DNA of 64,000 nt from Ulva prolifera. Its lineage: Eukaryota; Chlorophyta; Ulvophyceae; Ulvales; Ulvaceae. Where the stretch lies: positions 2,961,354 through 3,025,353 of the forward strand of contig CM041198.1 of assembly GCA_023078555.1 (NCBI GenBank), read 5' to 3'. Positions 56,705 through 64,000 of the stretch are shown piece by piece (position 1 is the first letter of the stretch; every line of letters starts with the position of its first letter). The notes beneath the pieces are model-generated. The model saw nothing but the letters and a program-made list of their open reading frames with translations, was not told the DNA's origin and ran no database searches. Position numbers and translations under genes: made by a program.

Positions 56705-57395
56705 ATGCCACTGCGGTGTGTGTGGATGTCCGTGCCCGCGTCACGCAGTTCCTGAGTATATGGAGTCCCGCGTAGCTGCGCCCCAGTTGATCCGCTGCAA
56801 CTCGCACGAGTCGGGATCCGGGGGGTCTGCTCTGCGCGAGTTCCACGGGGGCGTGCGGGACCAGCGTCTCTGTAGGAGAGGCGCCCTGATGCTGCGGAGA
56901 TAACCTGGTCTGAGCTTGATGGGCAGAGAGCTGTTGTTTTCTGCCCTTTGAGGCGGAGCGTGCTGCGATCGACGGGCGCGCCTGCATCGAAGGCGCGGCG
57001 CGGCGGTGTCCGTTTGACCGACGACTTGTGTCGCCGAGCCACATGCCAGTGGGTGCCTCGGCAACACAACTCGGCGGCTCAACGCGGCCTGAAAGCTCCT
57101 TCACGAGCCCGCTGACAACCTTCGGAGTGCATGCGTCTGGGCCGCCGGGGCTGGGCGCCCCGCTGCCGCTGGCATATCAGTATTGATTCACCTTGGGCGG
57201 CGCCGGACACCCCCGGCCTGTCCCAGCCAACGGCCGCCCTGACGGCCGACCTCTGCTGTAAGATGCAAGGTGATCTCTACATCACCCCAGCCCAGAAGAC
57301 CTCCTGCAAGTATGCATATTGGGTTTGCGATGGCCAGGGGGTCAGTCCGAATTGTTGATATCATATGCAGCGTAGCCTGAATGGATGGCTCCCAG

Positions 57396-57519
57396 CACTA
57401 CAGGTGCCATCGCTGGTGTTGTGAATGTGGTGCATTCGCCTGAACCGCAGTGGTGGGATATATACCACCACTGGAGCAGGTGGGATGCACCTGGTGATGG
57501 TACAGTAGGAGTTGTAGTG
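57396..57519. repeat. 124-bp imperfect palindrome
   Basis: Both ends read CACTACA / TGTAGTG, and the centre is GTGGTGGGATATATACCACCAC. The arms match over much of their length (GGTGCAT/ATGCACC, CACCTG and similar). This is a possible foldback element or MITE. Confidence 0.5.
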
Positions 57520-58785
57520 TCAGCGAACTTTGAACTCAAGATGAATCTGTTGCAGCTATTGAATTCTGTAGCGTTAGGCTACTAGCTTAGGCGTGGTCTG
57601 AATGAGTGTCCAGGAGAGGGGGGTAGACCAGTACCCTGTGTCGTAGTCCTGGCCAGGGTTCTTGGGGTATACGCTCCGTTGCAGCTTGTGATTGTGTGAA
57701 TCCGTCTGCTCTTTTGTTGCAGTAGTGCACATGTTGATGAGCACACGTGCTGATGCGATCACCATGTAACCGTAGAGCTTTATTTGGCGGTCAGAGTGCC
57801 GTGCCTGTGGCGCAGAGTGCCTGTGGTGCTTTTTATCTCTTGGTGGTTTTACACAGCGCTGTTGTTGTCGTCACAATGGCTCACATGAGTGCCACGGCCT
57901 CGCAGACAGCCACATTTGGCTCGACCGGCGGTCGCCTCTCCCAAGTCACAGGATGAAACACACGTTCGAAGATGCTGTAGTGTGGCTGCGTGTGCGGCTG
58001 CCCTAGTCGGAAGAGACCGTTTCGCGGCTGCCCGAGTCGGAAGAGACCCACACACGTACACATACACACACACCCCGCCCTTTTTGGCTGGAATCACCGG
58101 CAGGGCCGTGGTACGCGCTCGTGCCCGGCCTATTGCCATGAAAGTGTGAGTGGATTTGCGAGTGGGTTCCGAGAAACGGCTCGATGCCCGGCCTCTGTCC
58201 TTTGTGACTACATCCAGACACACACCGCCCCACACACACCCACACAGCACCCCACACCACAACGCCCCCGCACGATAGAGCCCGCCCGACGAGGCGCCGC
58301 CCAAGGCCGCCTGTCCGGACTGCCCGACTGCCGGGGGCCTCCCCAGCCCCAAACCCAACCACACCCCACCCCCAGACCCACAGCTTACCCTGCCAGCCTG
58401 GCAGACCACCACGCAGCCCAGCCGTCCCGAGTTGCATCGCACCAGCCTAGGGACAATGCGGTGTCCACTGGTAGGCCCTTCCCATGGGGAGTGCACTGTC
58501 CCCGCACATGCCATCGAAGCCATCCCGGGCGCCCGAGAGCCAGAGGCGATTGGTCGGTGGCGTCAAGCAGGCGGGGTCCACGAGGGGAAGCTCACCGCTC
58601 AGGCCGGATCACCTGTCACCGGCGAGAGGTCATCAGACGGGGCTGTGATCACTCGAATCCCGCAAAAACTGCCTTGCCCGCGTGATCACGGGGGCAAGGC
58701 AGTACCAAGAGTATGCTCACCCATCACGACGGTCACTCTGTGTGGGTGTGTCTGAGCACGTATGCAGTCGTCGGTGACATCCTTG

Positions 58786-58811
58786 TGAGATCTCACAATT
58801 GTGAGATCTCA
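58786..58811. repeat. Perfect 26-bp palindrome
   Basis: TGAGATCTCACAA followed by its exact reverse complement. It contains nested AGATCT palindromes. Confidence 0.75.
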
Positions 58812-59015
58812 GCCCGAGCTGTGTGCATCGATGCTCTCGCGATGCTCAAGACATCTCTAGAGATCGATTCTGCTTGCGCTCCTGAGGCCTTTGGCTTGTC
58901 GTGGCCCACGCGTACGCACATCCACCGAGTCCAGGGCACCTGCGCTGCAGCGCATGCATATGCAGGCCTAGCTATAGCTAGCGCTAGCTAGGGAGCACTA
59001 CCACTAGTGCCGCAA

Positions 59016-60001
<986 letters not shown>

Positions 60002-61375
60002 CTAGAAGCCCTCGGTGCACCTGATGTCGCTGCCGTTGCGTGTGCGGCAGAAGCCGAAAAACGCGCTGCTCTCGATGGCGCAGCAGAACTGGCACGCGCA
60101 CGGGCACCTGTACCGGCAGGGGTGGCGGCGATCAGAGCTGGGAGGGGCCGGCGGAACGGGCCGACGCACATGCACCATGCTGCAGCCGATGAGCGGCGCA
60201 CGGCGGGGCCACAGCAGACTCGGCAGCGTGGCCGCAGCGGTGATCGGCCGCACCGGTGTTGTCTGCTCGCAAGCAGCATGCATGTGACACGGTGCTCTGC
60301 CGCAGTGTTATATCCATTCATGGACTGAGGCGTACTGGTGTGCTCAAACACATCATGTATAATGATAGCGTACATGATGCACGGGTCCAGGCTGCACTTG
60401 CTGTGGCACCGGCAGCCTCTGCATGTCAGCAACGCGGTGCATGCATATGCATGCATACGGAAGCGGCCCGGGATGCACACTGATAACATAAGTTCAGCAG
60501 CCTGCGGCCCGGCCCCAGGACGACATCCTGGAGGTCCGCCGGGCAGTCCTCCACCTCCACAGAGTCCTCTTCCAGCAGCTCATCCGTGGAGCCGCCGCCG
60601 TGGACACCGCCGCCGAGGGCCAGCCCCGGTGTTGCCGTGGACGCGGGCGCGGTGCTGTCTCCACTGCCCTGCAGGCCCCTGAGACCTGCATGCAGCATAT
60701 GCGTGGTGATGGGCAACGTTGCGGTTGCCGGCGTACATGTTGCACGTGAGGGCACGGTGCGTCTTTCACACAGTGTGAGCCTGGCGCAGCTGCATGCAGG
60801 TGCCTACGGCAGCCGTCCCCCCCTCACGCCTGACCCAAACAGGCGACGGCCTCAGGGGGGCCTCCGCTAGTGGACAGATCACCGTGTGACATTCAAGCAC
60901 ACAAAAGCTGTATGTCTCGTTGCCAACAGTGTTCAGTGATTTGGATTCATTCCTGAGGCACCGCCGGATCTCTAGAGGAGGAAGGCGAACGCGACGAAGG
61001 CATGCATCCTGTGCGGTTTCCAAGGAACAAAGAGGAAATGCCGATGGCAGTGAAAGCCGGAAACGCACCTGTACCAGCTGTCTGCATCGACAGCGTGGCG
61101 GCCACCACCTGTGAATTTGAAGGCGTCGCTCCGCGAACATCTTGAACGTGCAGGCGCTGGGCGCTGAGCACCGCGGCTGTGGCCACGGGCACGCACAGCA
61201 TCGACATCGTGATCGCGATGGCCACCCACAGCAGGAGACCGCTCAGGAGCATCGCATAGCTGGGCTGTCGCGCCGGCCTGCTGCAGCGAGAGGATACGGT
61301 GTTGTTCAGCTGAACGGGGGTATGCTTGTGCTGGAGCTCGCGCACGACCGCCCTTGGGGATGTGGACGTTGCCAT
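60002..61375 (-). CDS. Secreted or membrane-anchored eight-Cys protein, copy 2 (three exons)
   Basis: Proposed exons, minus strand: 61375-61069, 60685-60481 and 60107-60002, giving 205 residues. The introns are GTGCGT...CATGCAG and GTGTGC...GTACAG, in phases 1 and 2 exactly as in copy 1. The N-terminus has a long polar lead, then MLLSGLLLWVAIAITMSML (about residues 42-60), a signal anchor or signal peptide, with PVATAA as a possible cleavage region. The middle exon is acidic (DELLEEDSVEVEDCP) and ends DVVLGPGRRLL. The last exon gives CYQCPCACQFCC, ESSAFFGFCRT and NGSDIRC. The motif and cysteine spacing match copy 1 while surrounding residues have diverged, which suggests selection on the C-terminal domain. 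It is convergent with copy 1, and homology includes flanks on both sides, so the pair arose by inverted duplication. Function unknown. Confidence 0.65.
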
Positions 61376-61514
61376 GTCTGTTACACTGGTGGCCACGAGA
61401 CGGCGTGATCGGCTTTCGGCGGTATGTATATGCAGCACCTGCAGCACGGCGTTTGTGAATCTATCAGCATGCATGTGCGTAGTGTCATGATTATCATGCA
61501 CGTGACCAGGGGAT

Positions 61515-61579
61515 CTAGCGCTTGCGCTGGTGGGGTCACCGCTTATAGTTGTGTTTTCTCCCGTTCACTCTTTTGTAAA
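61515..61579 (+). mobile_element. LINE family 1 tail, 22-bp TSD
   Basis: The 65-bp insert ends CCCGTTCACTCTTTTGTAAA. Flanks of 22 bp (61493-61514 and 61580-61601, both starting ATCATGCACGTGA) differ at one base. Confidence 0.7.
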
Positions 61580-61706
61580 ATCATGCACGTGAGCAGGGGA
61601 TGCGGTAAGACGCGTGCCTGGATCCTTCGGAGGCCTCCTAGGATCCGGCCCTGCTGGACTGAGGCATGTGTGCGTGCGCTGCTGCATCTCAGCAGATGAG
61701 ATAGTG

Positions 61707-61738
61707 TGCTTGTGTTCTCCCGTTCACTGTTTTGTGAA
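61707..61738 (+). mobile_element. 32-bp LINE family 1 tail, 8-bp TSD
   Basis: The insert reads TGTTCTCCCGTTCACTGTTT then TGTGA after a short lead. AGATAGTG flanks it at 61699-61706 and 61739-61746. Confidence 0.55.
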
Positions 61739-61953
61739 AGATAGTGCTGTGTGTGCTGAGCCATGGTAGAGCAGTAGGCCCCAACGACAGCCTCGTGCAA
61801 AAGCCTAGCTGTAGGCACCAATGACAGTCGAATGCCCATTGCCACCGTGACAATTTAAAAAGTGCGGGGGTAGCCAGGACAACTCAGGCTGGTGCTTGTG
61901 TGTGCGTGTGCGGGCCCTATGTTTCAGAAGATTCGACCGTGCGTGCGTGTGTG

Positions 61954-62075
61954 TTACAAGGACAAAGCAAGCGAGGCAGGTAGCACCGCAAACAAGAACC
62001 AGGGGAACCGCACACCACGCAGCAAGCCACACGAAGCTCACACCAAAACACCCACGCAACGGCAGCACCCTCGCC
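61954..62075 (-). mobile_element. LINE family 2 tail, 13-bp TSD
   Basis: The longest family 2 copy here (122 bp). The minus strand ends GCTTGCTTTGTCCTTGTAA, and upstream encodes a Cys/Trp-rich stretch (AVAWVFWCELRVACC). It is bracketed by GCGTGCGTGTGTG at 61941-61953 and 62076-62088; the target is itself repetitive. Confidence 0.55.
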
Positions 62076-62382
62076 GCGTGCGTGTGTGTGTGCGTGTGCG
62101 TGTGCGTGTGTGCGTGTGCGTGCGTGTGCGTGCGTGTGCGTGCGTGCGTGCGCGTGTGCCGTATGAGCTAGCTGCGCAACTTGAGCTCCGTGTCGGTGAC
62201 GTTGCGCGCTGGAGGCGGCGGCCGACTGGTACAACGCGGTGATATCTGGTCGAAACGTGTGTTTTGTACATGAAGCTCCCCCTGGTCCGGTACGACAACA
62301 TCGACGCACCGTGGAGCAGCCGCGGCCGCGTCCGAAGTCCGCCACTGGCCGGCATCGACGGGGAACACACGTAGTTACAAAA

Positions 62383-64000
62383 GATGGCACTACGTGCCTA
62401 GCCCACCGGGCGGGGCGTAGGGGACGCGGGGGTGGCGGGGTGCGGGGTGCCGGGTACGCGCGGGGTGTCGGGACATCGATGACTGTGATTTGGTTGCCGT
62501 AGACGGGCTCGTCCACGGGGGCGGGGCTGCGGAGGTGGCATGTGGGGCCGAGGTGCTGAGGTGGTGGGAGCGTGGCACTGAGACAGCAGCAATGGCTGTT
62601 CTGTATGTTGTAGGTAGTTGTGCATATGTGTATGTTCCGAAGAGGGCAGATGGCCGTGGTACGGGTGAGCATGCTTCGGAATTTGAAGCTAGTGTGAGTG
62701 CATGTTTGTGGGTCCCTCGCAGTGGAAGGATAGTGGAAGGATAGTCTGGGCGTACAAGTGCAAGCTTCATTTGCATTTGTAGCAGCTTGTGCTGTGTTGC
62801 TCCATGTTGTGGTGCCCATTGAGTTCCTAGCAAAGGACAGAGGTTGTAGGCGAGAGGGTGCAAGCTTCTGTTGCAATAACTTGTGTTCTTCTGTGATCAG
62901 ATGACATGTGTCCATGTGCAGAGAATGCAGGCCTGAATGTGCATGCCTCAAGCACCGCAGTGCTGCCGCTTGTGTGACATTGTGTTGTCTGTTGCTATTC
63001 CATCGTTCCCTGCTTCGAGTGGTCTGCCTGCTTTGCCATCAGAAGGCCAGCGCCAATTGTGCTACCGAAACGACTGGCCAGATCTATGTCGTGAGGGGCT
63101 GCAGCAGGCTGTGGTGCTGAACAGACTGTATGAGCTGTCACGGAGCGGCTCAGTAAAACAGAGGGTTGTGGCCATCGACAGCCAGCGCATTCTGTGCGAT
63201 GCAGCAACATTTGCAGCCGAGAGGTTACTTGTCATGTGTCGAGAGCTTGTGCATCTGTGTGCGCAGCGGTCGTGCATCTTCGCAACAGCGACGGTACATG
63301 CCGCTGGAATAGCAACGCAGCATGGCACATCTCCAGCTATATGTCAGCAATAGAACGGTACATGTTTCGAGCGAACAATCGATGATGTTTTACCGTTGCA
63401 TCTGGCGTGCTTGGTAGCTGGTCGCTGGGACAGCGACGTCATGCTGCTGTGCAAGCAGCCGAGCACAGCAAACGCCATATTCCAATGCGGTGACATGAGC
63501 CTCGTTGCCTTTTTCCAGAGATCTGTGCGAGTGTCTAGACGGCGAAGCGGTGCACAGCAAAGGAGGGCAGCCAGGCGTCGCGGGCACTACAGAGCTGTTG
63601 CATCATTGACAGCTCTGCGTGGAACATACTGTTGTGACACTATACTCGATGCAGCATGGCCATACGATCGACAGGGCCGCACACAGCAAGAGTGTGATTT
63701 GTGACAGCATACCCGGACCATCACTCCGAAGATGGCTACCTTCATCGGGGCCAGACCGGGGCAGGCGGTCGCAGCATTTACAGCTGCTTGAGCAGATATC
63801 AATCCTCTGCAAGCTGTGCGCGGTGGGATTCGCACACAGCAGGCATTCAGCACGGCTCACAGCGCGCACAGAGCATCGTCGACTACAGAAACAGAGGATG
63901 CAGCCAGCGAAATGATCAACGGATGCAGCGGGAACGCCGTTTGTGAACTATAGAATGTCGGCAGCTGCATGTGCAGCTGCCAAGTTTGTCTGACCGGTGA
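62383..64000 (+). repeat. Array unit A5 (type A), cut by the window end
   Basis: Starts GATGGCACTACGTGCCTA, GCCCACCGGGC and follows A1 base for base for 1.6 kb with about five differences seen. Its left flank (GTAGTTACAAAA) differs from that of A1 (GGTCTACAAT), which places the left end of the repeat at GATGG. Confidence 0.75.

Larger units (their letters stand above)
55830..58985. other. Region downstream of the + strand Cys-rich gene
   Basis: The first part (to about 56180) aligns with the region downstream of the paralogue (60001-59690), including the block before TATGCAG/ATAAGT, so it may be a further exon or 3' UTR. It includes a GC-only stretch (GGCGCCGGCGCC at about 55843), a hairpin CTGGGGGGTA / TACCCCCCAG (about 55904-55938) and a run of 20 C. 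At 57240-57358 a + frame ends in a different Cys-rich tail (LCCKMQGDLYITPAQ, SCKYAYWVCDGQG), which might be a terminal exon. From 57600 to 58985 I see only compositionally simple frames and palindromes. Confidence 0.4.
61376..62382. other. Upstream flank of copy 2 and LINE-tail cluster
   Basis: 61376-61470 aligns with 54590-54679 upstream of copy 1. Beyond it lie two family 1 LINE tails and one family 2 tail, and no supported gene. The last ten bases before unit A5 include TTACAAAAGA, identical to the reversed end of family 1. Confidence 0.45.

Noticed and set aside
61954-62383. Long minus-strand frame running from unit A5 into the LINE family 2 tail (62951-61917)
   Set aside because: It crosses two unrelated repeat borders, so it is a chance fusion of open frames.

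Overview
The window looks like nuclear DNA of a GC-rich eukaryote, probably a protist or alga. I cannot name the lineage. The evidence is spliceosomal GT-AG introns in two paralogous genes, one Ty1/copia and one Ty3/gypsy LTR retrotransposon, tails of non-LTR (LINE-type) retrotransposons with target-site duplications, and a long CA/CG microsatellite. I see no bacterial operons, rRNA or CRISPR array. Most of the sequence is repeat-derived, and apart from the retrotransposons very little of it is convincingly coding.

Layout. 1-9935: no recognisable host gene; several perfect hairpins, and a cluster of LINE tails, one of which (8937-9480) keeps the C-terminal end of a LINE ORF. 9936-50170: a head-to-tail array of related units (types A, B, C and a short D), all on the + strand. 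Each begins with GATGGCACTACGTGCCTA followed by GCCCACCGGGC, and ends with the inverted copy GCCCGGTGGGC plus AAT or AAC. The terminal inverted repeats are therefore asymmetric: 18 bases in from the left end and 3 from the right. One type A unit is split by a Ty3/gypsy element (18874-34710, 5-bp TSD TAGCC). That element is itself split in its pol gene by a complete Ty1/copia element (21357-27942, 5-bp TSD GGCGC) with an intact 1851-codon polyprotein. The gypsy element also carries an unexplained 2.7-kb block between gag and pol, with antisense gene-like sequence.

50171-62382: a less repetitive region holding a convergent pair of paralogous genes, at 54680-55829 (+) and 61375-60002 (-). Both resolve into three exons with identical intron phases and encode small proteins: an N-terminal hydrophobic signal or anchor, an acidic middle part, and an eight-cysteine C-terminus (CYQCPCxCQFCC...C...C). 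Between them lies a 679-bp alternating purine-pyrimidine microsatellite made of (CGCGCGCA)17, (CGCA)39 and (CA)180. 62383-64000: another type A unit, almost identical to the one at 9936 but in a different flank.

The main candidates for something undescribed are the asymmetric-TIR tandem units (best guess: non-autonomous Helitron2-like rolling-circle elements), the duplicated Cys-rich secreted-protein family, and ultra-short (22-120 bp) LINE tails whose duplications can be read directly. All alignments and identities were made by eye.
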